Part shown: in pieces, positions 16,985 to 25,413 of the stretch | Layout: every line of letters begins with the position of its first letter | Position numbering within the stretch: the stretch's first letter is position 1 | NCBI GenBank assembly: GCA_035523875.1 | Contig: DATKPY010000002.1 | Location: forward strand, 186,001-250,000 | DNA: 64,000 nt | Origin: JASHUC01 sp035523875 | Lineage (GTDB): Bacteria; Pseudomonadota; Gammaproteobacteria; Steroidobacterales; Steroidobacteraceae | Direction of reading: 5' to 3' | The notes under the pieces: model-generated | What the model was told of the DNA's origin: nothing | The model's input: only the letters and a program-made list of their open reading frames with translations | Databases searched by the model: none | Position numbers and translations under genes: made by a program

Positions 16985-18420
16985 CGGCGGCGGAGTCGAT
17001 CGAGACCGACGTTCCCGCGCGGCTCGATCGGCTTCCCTGGGGTCGCTTCCACGCCCTGGTCGTGGTCGCGCTCGGCATCACCTGGGTCCTCGATGGACTC
17101 GAGGTCACCCTGGTCGGCGCGCTTGCCGGCGCGCTCGAGGCGAGTCCCGCGCTGCACCTGAGCGCGACGGAGGTGGGTGCTGCCGCGAGCGCCTATCTCG
17201 CCGGAGCCGTGCTCGGGGCCGTGATCTTCGGCTGGCTCACCGATGCGTGGGGCCGGCGGCGACTCTTCTTTGTCACGCTCGGGCTCTACGTCGCGGCGAC
17301 CGCCGCGAGCGCGCTCGCTCAGAGCTTCGCGGCGTTCGCGGTCTTTCGTTTCATTACCGGTTGCGGCATCGGCGGTGAGTACGCCGCGATCAACTCGGCG
17401 ATTCAGGAGCTCATTCCCGCGCGCTACCGCGGGCGTACGGACCTTGCCGTCAACGGAAGCTTCTGGGTGGGCGCGCTCGCCGGCTCGCTCGGCAGCACTC
17501 TGCTGCTCGCGCCCGGCCGGTTGCCGCCCGATGTGGGGTGGCGGTGCGCTTTCGGCATTGGCGCGGTGCTGGGACTCATCGTGCTCGGCTTGCGGCGGCT
17601 CCTTCCCGAAAGCCCGCGCTGGCTGGTTTTGCACGGGCGCGTGACGGAAGCCGAGCGGACCGTGACGGAAATCGAGGCGCGAGCACGCGTTGCGCCAGCG
17701 GACGCAGCCCAGGAGCTGCCGAAGCTCAAGCTGCGGCGGGCCGCCGCGCCCGGCGGCCCAGTCGCTCTCGCGACCACGTTGCTGCGGCTGTACCCGCGCC
17801 GTGCGCTCCTGGGGCTCGTGCTGATGGCGGCGCAGGCATTCTTCTACAACGCGATCTTCTTCACCCACGCGCTGGTACTCGGCAGCGTCTTCGGCGTGCG
17901 CCCCGATCGCGTCGGGCTCTATCTCATCCCGTTCTCGGTGAGCAATTTTCTCGGCCCTCTCGTGCTCGGTTCGCTGTTCGACGGGTGGGGGCGGAAGCCC
18001 ATGATCACGCTCACGTACGCCGCCTCCGGAGCGCTGCTGCTCGTTACCGCGGCCGCGTTCGCCCGCGGCAATTTGAGCGCATTCGGTCTCACGGCCGCCT
18101 TCACGCTCGTATTCTTCTTTGCATCGCCGGCGGCGAGCGCCGCTTATCTGACCGTGAGCGAGAGCTTTCCGCTCGAGGTGCGTGCGCTCGCGATCGCGGT
18201 CTTCTACGCCCTGGGGACGGCGCTCGGCGGTATTGCAGCGCCCTGGGTGTTCGGGCGATTGATCGGCACGGGCTCGGTGCGGATGATCGGTGGCGGATAT
18301 GCCTTCGGCGCCGCTCTCATGCTCATTGCCGCGGGCGCCGAGCTATGGCTCGGAGTGCGTGCCGAGCGACGTCCGCTCGAGGAGGTTGCACGCCCCCTGT
18401 CGAGTGCGGAACCGGACTGA
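16960..18420 (+). CDS. MFS transporter, sugar-porter-like
   Basis: The 486-residue protein has about twelve hydrophobic segments. It starts at a GTG inside the protease gene. Major-facilitator signatures are present: GWLTDAWGRRRLFF in loop 2-3, FITGCGIGGEYAAINSAIQELIPARYRGR after helix 4, ESPRWL after helix 6, and FDGWGRKPMI in loop 8-9. These are typical of the metabolite:H+ symporter/sugar-porter branch. The substrate cannot be inferred; carboxylates, aromatic acids and sugars are all used by relatives. It overlaps the upstream protease by 25 bases and is followed by a convergent hairpin. Confidence 0.88.
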   Translation: MARKIDAVAAAESIETDVPARLDRLPWGRFHALVVVALGITWVLDGLEVTLVGALAGALEASPALHLSATEVGAAASAYLAGAVLGAVIFGWLTDAWGRRRLFFVTLGLYVAATAASALAQSFAAFAVFRFITGCGIGGEYAAINSAIQELIPARYRGRTDLAVNGSFWVGALAGSLGSTLLLAPGRLPPDVGWRCAFGIGAVLGLIVLGLRRLLPESPRWLVLHGRVTEAERTVTEIEARARVAPADAAQELPKLKLRRAAAPGGPVALATTLLRLYPRRALLGLVLMAAQAFFYNAIFFTHALVLGSVFGVRPDRVGLYLIPFSVSNFLGPLVLGSLFDGWGRKPMITLTYAASGALLLVTAAAFARGNLSAFGLTAAFTLVFFFASPAASAAYLTVSESFPLEVRALAIAVFYALGTALGGIAAPWVFGRLIGTGSVRMIGGGYAFGAALMLIAAGAELWLGVRAERRPLEEVARPLSSAEPD

Positions 18421-18443
18421 GCGCCTGCGGCCCGCAAAAGGAC

Positions 18444-18491
18444 CGCGGTGCACTCCTGCCGAGAGGGGGTCAGCGGCAAGAGCGCACCGCG
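18444..18491. terminator. Stem-loop between convergent MFS and SWIM-protein genes
   Basis: CGCGGTGC (18444-18451) pairs perfectly with GCACCGCG (18484-18491), and an inner TGCCG/CGGCA stem (18458-18462, 18473-18477) extends it. It lies in the 74-base gap between two genes that end facing each other. There is no T-run, so a bidirectional 3'-end hairpin is more likely than a strong intrinsic terminator. Confidence 0.4.
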
Positions 18492-18494
18492 TTG

Positions 18495-18791
18495 CTAGCA
18501 AACTGTCGGACGCAGGATGAGCCCGTCGCTGCCGAGCAGCTCATCGATGCTCACGGCGGCGGCGACCCGCTGCGCGTGCACGCACCACGGCTCCCCGGAG
18601 GATCGGCTGCGTGCGTATTCGCCGCACTCGCAGCTCAAGGTCTTCCGGCCCGCCCCGTCGCGCCGTTCTTCGACACGATGCCCGTGAACGAAGTACGTCC
18701 GCTCGAGAGTGCCGTGCTTCGATGCGTTGCGGATCACGACGACTGCCTCCCGGTCCGTGTCGCCCCGCGTCCGGATGCGTAGCGGAGTCAA
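18495..18791 (-). CDS. Small SWIM-type zinc-finger protein
   Basis: A 98-residue protein has Cys54-x-Cys56-x13-Cys70-x-His72, matching the CxCx(n)CxH zinc-binding signature of SWIM domains. The local context SCECGEYA...EPWCVHAQRV is also SWIM-like (polar loop, then Cys-x-His and a helix). SWIM modules mediate DNA or protein contacts, usually inside larger proteins (helicases, MuDR transposases); here it stands almost alone. The only in-frame initiators are TTG at 18791 or internal GTGs, because a TGA lies 12 codons upstream. It is convergent with the MFS gene. No partner is encoded next to it, and the function is unknown. Confidence 0.6.
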   Translation of the reverse strand: MTPLRIRTRGDTDREAVVVIRNASKHGTLERTYFVHGHRVEERRDGAGRKTLSCECGEYARSRSSGEPWCVHAQRVAAAVSIDELLGSDGLILRPTVC

Positions 18792-18879
18792 AGCAAATCC
18801 GATGCCAACCGACCGCGAGCGTCACGGCGCGCGCAAGTGATTGATTGAAGACGCTGAGCTCCTGGCTCTCGCCAGCAGC

Positions 18880-18898
18880 ATGCACCGCGACGGTGCAT
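18880..18898. repeat. 8-bp dyad (possible enhancer-binding-protein site)
   Basis: ATGCACCG (18880-18887) and CGGTGCAT (18891-18898) form a perfect inverted repeat around CGA. A second perfect palindrome, GGTGCACC (18909-18916), repeats the same GGTGCA core ten bases further on. Both lie roughly 65-100 bases upstream of the sigma-54 promoter at 18981, where activator sites for such promoters are normally found. Identity of the binding protein is unknown. Confidence 0.5.
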
Positions 18899-18980
18899 TA
18901 TGGGGCGAGGTGCACCACGCAGAGTGGCTCCCGAGAGCCAACGCGGCGAAATTCCCCCGGAAAATCAAGGCGCTCCGGCC

Positions 18981-18997
18981 TGGCACGAGGGTTGCAA
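18981..18997 (+). promoter_or_regulatory. Sigma-54 (RpoN) promoter
   Basis: TGGCACG (18981-18987), four bases, then TTGCAA (18992-18997) is a full match to the -24/-12 consensus TGGCACG-N4-TTGCA/T, with GG and GC exactly ten bases apart. Transcription should begin near 19007 and read into the TetR-like gene at 19109. Such promoters need an ATP-dependent enhancer-binding protein; dyads upstream are plausible sites. The surrounding 317-base gap (18792-19108) has no other gene apart from a possible 10-codon leader frame beginning at 19056. Confidence 0.8.
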
Positions 18998-19108
18998 TCC
19001 CTCCATTAGGCGCGTGTCCTGGGTGGTGCTCTCTCCTCCGGTGCCCCCTCTCCAGATGAGGATCATTGCTCGGACACGCTCCACTTAATTCAGACGGGGG
19101 CCCGTCAC

Positions 19109-19753
19109 ATGGACTCGATCGTCGACAGGGAATCACTCTCCGGTGCCGCAGCGGCCACGGAGCCCCGCGTCACTCGCAACGCGATGATCGATGCGATGGC
19201 GCGCGCGCTCGCCCGGGGTGGTCCCTCGGGGCTCCCGTGGTCGGCCATCGTGCGCGAAGCGGAAAGCTCGAGTCTGTGGCGCTCCGGCCCGTGGTTCGGG
19301 GACGTTCCGGCGCTGGTGGAGGAGTGCTATGCACGCACGGCGCGGGCACTCGAGCAGTGTCTGTTGCGCGCCGAGACTGCGCCCGGCACCGCGCTCGATC
19401 AGGTCGCGGCCTTCCTGGTCGCGGCCTTCGAGCTGCGGCGCGACCGCACCGCGCTCCTCGCGCTCCAGCCTCCCGAGGGCATGCCGCCGACCCAGTGCAA
19501 GCGCCTGCGCGAGTGGGACCTTGCGATCCGCATGCGCATCAAGCGGCTGCTCCTCAAGGGTCGCCGCGACGGGTCGCTCGCGCTGCGGCACGCCGATTCC
19601 GCCTGCGCGATGATCCTCGCCTGCCTGCAAGTGCCGCTCGCGCACACCAACGCCGCCGAGCAGCAGATGTGGGACGGAGAGCTGATCGAGCTCCTGCTCG
19701 CGGCGATCGCCGAGCCGCACCCCCAGGAGGGGGGCGGTCGGCGCGCCGTTTAG
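19109..19753 (+). CDS. TetR/AcrR-like transcriptional regulator
   Basis: The 214-residue protein is all helical. The N-terminal region (about 22-75: TRNAMIDAMARALARGGPSGLPWSAIVREAE...VPALVEECYARTARAL) has the spacing of a TetR helix-turn-helix followed by the connecting helix. The rest resembles the ligand-binding/dimerisation helices of the family. The recognition helix is poorly conserved, so the assignment is moderate. The gene sits about 100 bases downstream of a consensus sigma-54 promoter. It converges on the FKBP gene with a seven-base gap. Its targets are unknown; the adjacent dyads are candidates. Confidence 0.6.
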   Translation: MDSIVDRESLSGAAAATEPRVTRNAMIDAMARALARGGPSGLPWSAIVREAESSSLWRSGPWFGDVPALVEECYARTARALEQCLLRAETAPGTALDQVAAFLVAAFELRRDRTALLALQPPEGMPPTQCKRLREWDLAIRMRIKRLLLKGRRDGSLALRHADSACAMILACLQVPLAHTNAAEQQMWDGELIELLLAAIAEPHPQEGGGRRAV

Positions 19754-19760
19754 ATCGCGC

Positions 19761-20594
19761 TCATTGCCTCGGCGGTAGCGGCGAAGCGGCCCGCGGCGGC
19801 GCGGGTGCTTTCGCGCTCAACAGCTCCACTTCGAACTTGAGCAACGAGCCCGGGGGAATCGGCGGCGGGGAGTTCTCCCCGTATGCGAGCTCGGGCGGGA
19901 TGTAGATGTCCCACTTGGCGCCCGGCTTCATCAGCACGAGCGCTTGCTGCCATCCTCTGATGATGCGGTTCAGCGTGAACGTCGCGGGCTGTCCCCGCTT
20001 GTACGAGCTGTCGAACTCCTTGCCGTCGATGAACGTCCCGCGATAGTTGACGGTCACCTCGTCCGTCGGCGCAGGCGAGGCGCCACTGCCCGGGCTGATG
20101 ACCTTGTACTGCAATCCGCTCGGGAGCGACTTCACGCCGGGCTCCTTGGCGTTGTGCGCCAGAAACCGCTTCGCTTCCGCCTCGTTGCGCTCGGCGAGCT
20201 GAGCGCGCGTGGCCCGGATGAGATCCTGGGCCGTCTGCTCGTCCGCGGGGCTCGCCGTCGTCTTGCCGCTCAGAGCGGCGCGTACGCCCTGCTGGAACTT
20301 GAGGAAATCGACGTCGGTCGGGTTGAGACCGAAGTCGTGCAGCCGCTCACCCATCAGCAGCCCGAAGCTGTAGCTGCCCTTCGCCTTGAGCTCCGCGCGC
20401 TCCTTGGCGGCCCCGTCAGTCGCGCCGGCGTGGTGCGCGGTATGCTTGGCAGGCCCCTGGGAGCTCGCAGCGGTGCCGGTGTCCTGGGCGCTCGCGAGCG
20501 CGGCGGCGCCTGCGAGCGCGGCGCCGAGTGCGACGAGGAAGCCTCGATGCGTCACGTCGCGGACGGATGCATTGGAGAGAATGCGTCGAATCAC
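19761..20594 (-). CDS. FKBP-type peptidyl-prolyl cis-trans isomerase (Mip/FkpA-like)
   Basis: The protein has 277 residues from a GTG at 20594, preceded by GGGTGAG. A signal peptide ends near residue 36 (LASA-QD). A Mip-like N-terminal dimerisation part (about 70-155, KGSYSFGLLMGERL...FLKFQQGV) is followed by the FKBP catalytic domain (about 158-262). Active-site residues of the fold are visible: VTVNYRGTFIDGKEFDSSY, GWQQAL, WDIYIPPELAYGE and the final FEVELL strand. It should assist folding of periplasmic or outer-membrane proteins by proline isomerisation. It is divergent from the aminotransferase gene. Confidence 0.92.
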   Translation of the reverse strand: MIRRILSNASVRDVTHRGFLVALGAALAGAAALASAQDTGTAASSQGPAKHTAHHAGATDGAAKERAELKAKGSYSFGLLMGERLHDFGLNPTDVDFLKFQQGVRAALSGKTTASPADEQTAQDLIRATRAQLAERNEAEAKRFLAHNAKEPGVKSLPSGLQYKVISPGSGASPAPTDEVTVNYRGTFIDGKEFDSSYKRGQPATFTLNRIIRGWQQALVLMKPGAKWDIYIPPELAYGENSPPPIPPGSLLKFEVELLSAKAPAPPRAASPLPPRQ

Positions 20595-20726
20595 GAGCTC
20601 ACCCTGATCGGTGGAAAAAGACGGCGCGTAGTTTGGCCGTTTGTGCCGCAACCTGCTCGGGTTTCTGTGTCTGCCCGGGAAGCGTGGTTTCGGGCTAGAG
20701 TGCTGCCCCGTCCGGGAGATGACGAT

Positions 20727-21938
20727 ATGTTCGAACGGCTCGAGCGCCTGCCCGACGATCCCATTCTGGGCCTCATGGCTGCCTACCGCGCGGACCCCGA
20801 CCCGCGCAAGGTCGATCTCGGAGTCGGCGTCTACCGGGACGATGACGGCGAGACCCCGGTCCTCAAGTGTGTCCGCGAGGCCGAGCGGCGGGTCCTCGAG
20901 CGGCAGCGGACGAAAACCTACGTCGGTGCCGCGGGAAACGCGAGCTTCAACCGTGCAGTGGAACAACTCGCGCTCGGCGCCGATCATTCAGCGCTCGCGG
21001 CCGGGCGCGTACGCACGATCCAGGGCGTCGGGGGCTGCGGGGCGTTGCGGCTCGGGGCCGAGCTCGTGCACGCGGCGGCACCGCGGTCGGTCGTCCACGT
21101 GAGCACGCCGACCTGGGCCAATCACGTGCCGCTGCTCACGGGTTGCGGACTCGCGCTCGAGCGCTATCCCTATTACGACCCCCGCACCGGCGCGGTCGAC
21201 TTTTCCGCCATGCTCACGGCGCTCGACCGGCTGTCGCCGGGAAGCGTGGTGCTGCTGCACGCCTCCTGCCACAACCCGACCGGCGCCGATCTCGCCCCGG
21301 AGCAGTGGCGCGAGCTGCTCACGCTGATCCGCCGCCGCGGTCTGCTGCCGTTCATCGACATGGCGTACCAGGGGCTCGGTGCCGGCGTCGAGGCCGATGC
21401 GTACGCGGCGCGCCTGTACGCCGCGGAGCTTCCCCAAGTGCTGATTGCGGTGTCGTGCTCGAAGAACTTCGGGCTGTATCGCGAGCGCGCCGGAACGCTC
21501 ATGGTCGTCGCCGCGACCGCCGCCATCGCGGAGGCGGCACTTTCGCAGGAGGTGCGCATCGCGCGGCGACTCTACTCGATGCCGCCGGATCACGGTGCCG
21601 CGATCGTCGCGGAAGTGCTCGGCGACGAGGCCCTCGCTGCCGAGTGGCGCGGCGAGGTGGGCGCGATGCGCGAGCGCATCGAGCGGCTGCGCGGCGAGCT
21701 CGTCCGCGCTCTGAAGGTGTCGTGTCCGCGCCGCGATTTCGGCTTCATCGCGCGGCAGCGCGGGATGTTCTCCTTCCTCGGGATCGACGTCGCGCAGGTG
21801 CAGGCGCTGCGCGAGATGCACCACGTGTACATGACCGAGGACAGCCGCATCAACATCGCGGGCTTGCGGGGCGAGAATCTCGCTTACTTCGCGCACGCGG
21901 TCGGAGAAGTCCTCGGGCGCGCGGCGACAGCGCGCTGA
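20727..21938 (+). CDS. Class I aromatic/aspartate aminotransferase
   Basis: The protein has 403 residues from the ATG at 20727 (MFERLERLPDDPILGLM, the normal start of the AspC/TyrB family). PLP-site residues are in place: Asn183 in SCHNPTGAD, Asp211 and Tyr214 in FIDMAYQGLG, Lys246 in SCSKNFGLYRERAG. The KVDLGVGVYRDDDG and KTYVGAAGN segments bind substrate and cofactor. It transfers amino groups between 2-oxoglutarate and aspartate or aromatic amino acids in the cytoplasm. Sequence alone does not separate AspC from TyrB. Confidence 0.92.
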   Translation: MFERLERLPDDPILGLMAAYRADPDPRKVDLGVGVYRDDDGETPVLKCVREAERRVLERQRTKTYVGAAGNASFNRAVEQLALGADHSALAAGRVRTIQGVGGCGALRLGAELVHAAAPRSVVHVSTPTWANHVPLLTGCGLALERYPYYDPRTGAVDFSAMLTALDRLSPGSVVLLHASCHNPTGADLAPEQWRELLTLIRRRGLLPFIDMAYQGLGAGVEADAYAARLYAAELPQVLIAVSCSKNFGLYRERAGTLMVVAATAAIAEAALSQEVRIARRLYSMPPDHGAAIVAEVLGDEALAAEWRGEVGAMRERIERLRGELVRALKVSCPRRDFGFIARQRGMFSFLGIDVAQVQALREMHHVYMTEDSRINIAGLRGENLAYFAHAVGEVLGRAATAR

Positions 21939-21953
21939 AGTGCGCAGGTCGCA

Positions 21954-24053
21954 TCAGCGGCGCTCGAGCTCCGCGTAGAGCGCCGCGAGGGATTCGAGCG
22001 GCGCCGAGCACACGCTTCCGCGGCAGAGGTAGGCGACCGGCGCTGCGCCTCGCGGCGTCTTCTCCGCGAGCGCCGCCGGCAGCTCCTCCGCATCCGCGGG
22101 AATTGCGAGCACCATGCGTCGCGGCGCGTAGAGCCGCGCGAGCTCGCGCCGCCAGGACTCGAGGCTTGCCCCCGCGCCGCGCACGATCACGATCTCGGGA
22201 GGATGCAACGACTCATCGAGCGCGAGGAGCAGCGCGATGTGCGCCGCCGGGTGGCGTTGCAAGGCCGGCCACGCAGAGCGCAGCAGGGCGGCTGCGGCGT
22301 CGAGCAGCGCCGGTTCCCCGAGGAGAAACCCGAGCCGCTGCAACGCAAAGGCCGCGATGCCGTTTCCGGAGGGCGTCGCATCGTCGGCGAGCACCGTCGA
22401 GCGGTGGATCAGCGGCTCATGCTCATTGGAGGTGAAGTAGAGCAGGCCGGAGGCGGGGTCACGGAATTGAGCGAGCACCACGCCGACCAGCTCGCGCGCG
22501 AAGGCGAGCTCCGCCCCCACGAAGCGGACCTGCTCGAGCTCGAGGATCGCATCCGCCAGAAACGCGTAATCGTCGAGATAGGCGTCGAGGTGGGCGCGGC
22601 CGTCCTTGCTCGTGGCGAGGAGCCGCCCGCCGCGCCAGTGGGTGCGCCTGAGGTAATCGAGGGCGCGCGCGGCTGAGGCGGCAAAATCCTCGCGGCCGAG
22701 CGCGCGCGCCGCTTGCGCCATGCCACGGATCATGAGCGCATTCCATCCGGTGAGAATCTTCTCGTCGCGCGCGGGCGGCACACGGCGCCCGCGGATCGCG
22801 AGCAGCTTCCCGCGCGCGGCGTCGATGCGCGTGGCAACTTCGTCCACCGCAAGATTGAGGCGCAGGGCGATCTCCTCGATCGAGGCGAAGGTGTGCAGGT
22901 GCCACAGGCCCTCGAAGTTCGGCGGGCGGTCGAGCCCGAACCGCGGGGCGAAGGCCGCGAGCTCCGCGGGGGTCAACGCCGCCTCGATCTCCGCACGGTC
23001 CCAGACGTAGTACTTGCCTTCGTGACCCTCGGAGTCCGCATCGAAGCTCGAGTAGTACCCGCCATCGGGCGCTTGCATCTCGCGCATGACCCACTCAGCG
23101 GTCTCGCGCGCGATGCGCGCGGGAAACGGATCGCCCGTGGCGAGCGCCGCCTGCGCGTACACGGCGAGCAGCGCACCATTGTCGTAGAGCATCTTCTCGA
23201 AGTGGGGGATCATCCAGTACGGGTCCACCGAGTAGCGCGCGAAGCCGCCGGCCAGCTGGTCGTTGATGCCACCCTCGCCCATGCGGCGCAGCGTCAGCAC
23301 CGCGAGCGCGAGCGCCTGCGCATCCGGCTCGCCCGCCCGCTCGCTCGCCTGCCAGCCGCGCAGCAGCTGCTCGAGCGTCAAGGGGTGTGGGAATTTGGGC
23401 GCACCCGCGAAGCCGCCGAACTTGGGGTCGAAGGCGGCGGCGAGCGCCGCGCGCACCGCGGTGAGCGGACCCGCATCGAGCGCTCCGCGGCCGTCCGCGG
23501 GCGCGGCATCGATCTCAGCGAAGGCCTCCATGAGCGCCGCGCTCTGCGAGCGCAGCTCCTCACGGTGTCCGCGGTAGTAGTCCGCGACGCGCGTGAGGAC
23601 ATCGCGGAACGCCGGCATGCCGTAACGCGCCTCCTTCGGAAAATACGTCCCGGCAAAGAATGGGCGCTGATCCTCGGGGCTCAAGAATGCGGTGAGCGGC
23701 CAGCCTCCCGCGCGGCGCGTGATCATCTGCTGCGCGAGCTGATAGATGCGGTCCACGTCCGGACGCTCCTCGCGGTCGACCTTGATGTTGACGAAGCGCT
23801 CGTTCAGGAGACGCGCGGTCGGCTCGTCCTCAAAGCTCTCCTCCTCCAGGACCGAGCACCAGTGGCACGCCGAGTAGCCGACGCTCAAGTGAATCGGCTT
23901 CTCCTCACTGCGCGCATGCTCGAATGCCTCGCGGCCCCAGGGATACCAGTCGACGGGATTATGAGCGTGCTTCAACAGGTACGGACTCGTCTCGCCCGCG
24001 AGCCGGTTCGTGTACTTCGGGGTGCCGTCTTCGTTGAGATGCGCGATCTTCAT
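21954..24053 (-). CDS. Thioredoxin-domain protein of the YyaL/DUF255 family
   Basis: The protein has 699 residues from the ATG at 24053. The N-terminal thioredoxin-like domain contains NRLAGETSPYLLKHAHNPVDWYPWG and the redox motif CHWC (63-66). It is followed by a long (alpha/alpha)6-barrel-like region typical of six-hairpin glycosidase folds (AGGFARYSVDPYWMIPHFEKMLYDN, DADSEGHEGKYYVWD). The family is widespread (SPATA20 in animals) but its reaction is unknown. Many relatives read CHWCH; here the residue after the second Cys is Ser. The gene is divergent from rlmI, with TATACT near 24115. Confidence 0.9.
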   Translation of the reverse strand: MKIAHLNEDGTPKYTNRLAGETSPYLLKHAHNPVDWYPWGREAFEHARSEEKPIHLSVGYSACHWCSVLEEESFEDEPTARLLNERFVNIKVDREERPDVDRIYQLAQQMITRRAGGWPLTAFLSPEDQRPFFAGTYFPKEARYGMPAFRDVLTRVADYYRGHREELRSQSAALMEAFAEIDAAPADGRGALDAGPLTAVRAALAAAFDPKFGGFAGAPKFPHPLTLEQLLRGWQASERAGEPDAQALALAVLTLRRMGEGGINDQLAGGFARYSVDPYWMIPHFEKMLYDNGALLAVYAQAALATGDPFPARIARETAEWVMREMQAPDGGYYSSFDADSEGHEGKYYVWDRAEIEAALTPAELAAFAPRFGLDRPPNFEGLWHLHTFASIEEIALRLNLAVDEVATRIDAARGKLLAIRGRRVPPARDEKILTGWNALMIRGMAQAARALGREDFAASAARALDYLRRTHWRGGRLLATSKDGRAHLDAYLDDYAFLADAILELEQVRFVGAELAFARELVGVVLAQFRDPASGLLYFTSNEHEPLIHRSTVLADDATPSGNGIAAFALQRLGFLLGEPALLDAAAALLRSAWPALQRHPAAHIALLLALDESLHPPEIVIVRGAGASLESWRRELARLYAPRRMVLAIPADAEELPAALAEKTPRGAAPVAYLCRGSVCSAPLESLAALYAELERR

Positions 24054-24153
24054 GCGGTATGCGCCCTTGGCGGCGCGCCTGCGGTGCTCGCGCCGCAGAT
24101 CAAGCCTGCCTCGGTATACTGTGACACTTTTCGCCCCGGTGAACGACCCGTCC

Positions 24154-25386
24154 ATGTCATCCGAATCCGCGCAAGCCGCCGCGTCCACCCCCGGGACCGA
24201 GCCCAAGGTGTTGCGCCTGCGGCGCGGCGAGGACCGCCGTCTTGCCGCCGGCCACCTCTGGGTATTCAGCAACGAGGTGGACATCGAGCGCACGCCGCTC
24301 ACCGCGTTCGCGCCCGGAGATCTCGCCGGCATCGAGTCGGACCGCGGCCGTTTCCTGGGCTCTGCGTACGTCAATCCGCATGCGCTCATCTGCGCGCGGA
24401 TCGTGAGCCGCGACCCGCAACTGCCGATCGACGCTGCGCTCATCGCGCAGCGGCTCGAGCGGGCTCGGGCGCTACGCCGCCGCTTGGGTGGAGCGCCCTA
24501 CCACCGGCTCGTGTTCGGCGAATCCGATGGGCTTCCCGGGCTCGTGCTCGATCGCTACGGCGCCGTCATCGTCGGGCAGATCGCCACGGCCGGCATGGAG
24601 GCGCTGCGGCCGTCCGTCGAGCGCGTGGTGCAGAGCGTCCTCGCTCCCGAGTGCCTGTACTGGAAGAACGACTCCGGTGCGCGCAGTCTCGAGCAGCTCC
24701 CGGAAACCTCCGCAGCCGCCTTTGGTAACGCTCCCGAGGAGCTCGAGGTGCACGAGGCGGGCGCGAGGTTTCGCGTGCCGCTCGCGGGCGGGCAGAAGAC
24801 CGGCTGGTTCTACGATCAGACGGCGAACCGCGCACGCCTGCTGCGGTTCCTGCCGCCGGGTGCGCGCGTGCTCGATGTATGCAGCTACGTGGGCGCCTGG
24901 TCGGTGCTTGCGCTGCGGGCGGGAGCGAGCTCCGCGCTCTGCGTCGATTCGTCGGAGGCGGCACTGGCATTCGCCCACCGCAACGCGGCCGCCAACGCGG
25001 TCGGCCTCGAGACGGTGCGCGAGGACGCGTTCGATGCGCTCAAGGCGCTTCATGAAAGCGGCCGGCGCTTCGACTGCGTGGTGCTCGATCCGCCCGCCTT
25101 CATCAAGCGCAAGAAGGACATCCCGAAAGGGCAGGCTGCCTACCGCAAGTTGAACCAGCTCGCACTCGCGCTCACCGAGCGCGACAGCCTGCTCGTCAGC
25201 TGCTCCTGCTCCTATCATCTCCCGGAAGCGGAGCTCCTCGCAGCCGTTCAGGCCGCGGGTCGGCACTGCGGGCGGTTCGTCCAGGTGCTCGAGCTCGGCG
25301 GACAGTCGCCCGACCACCCCGTGCACCCGGCGATTCCGGAGACGCGCTACTTGAAGGCGCTCTTCTGTCGCGTGACGCGCGACTGA
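24154..25386 (+). CDS. rlmI: Class I SAM-dependent rRNA methyltransferase, RlmI-like
   Basis: The protein has 410 residues from the ATG at 24154; in-frame GTGs at 24121 and 24139 could add 5-11 residues. An N-terminal PUA-like domain (LRLRRGEDRRLAAGHLWVFSNEV) precedes the EEHEA-type linker and a Rossmann methyltransferase domain. Visible motifs are KTGWFYDQTANR, VLDVCSYVGAWSVLA (motif I), VVLDPPAFIKRKKD (motif IV) and LVSCSCSYHL. RlmI methylates C1962 of 23S rRNA at carbon 5. The length (E. coli 396) and motif order fit. Paralogues with the same layout exist, so the exact site is inferred. Confidence 0.85.
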   Translation: MSSESAQAAASTPGTEPKVLRLRRGEDRRLAAGHLWVFSNEVDIERTPLTAFAPGDLAGIESDRGRFLGSAYVNPHALICARIVSRDPQLPIDAALIAQRLERARALRRRLGGAPYHRLVFGESDGLPGLVLDRYGAVIVGQIATAGMEALRPSVERVVQSVLAPECLYWKNDSGARSLEQLPETSAAAFGNAPEELEVHEAGARFRVPLAGGQKTGWFYDQTANRARLLRFLPPGARVLDVCSYVGAWSVLALRAGASSALCVDSSEAALAFAHRNAAANAVGLETVREDAFDALKALHESGRRFDCVVLDPPAFIKRKKDIPKGQAAYRKLNQLALALTERDSLLVSCSCSYHLPEAELLAAVQAAGRHCGRFVQVLELGGQSPDHPVHPAIPETRYLKALFCRVTRD

Positions 25387-25413
25387 GCGGCGAAACCGCT
25401 AAACTTATCCCGC

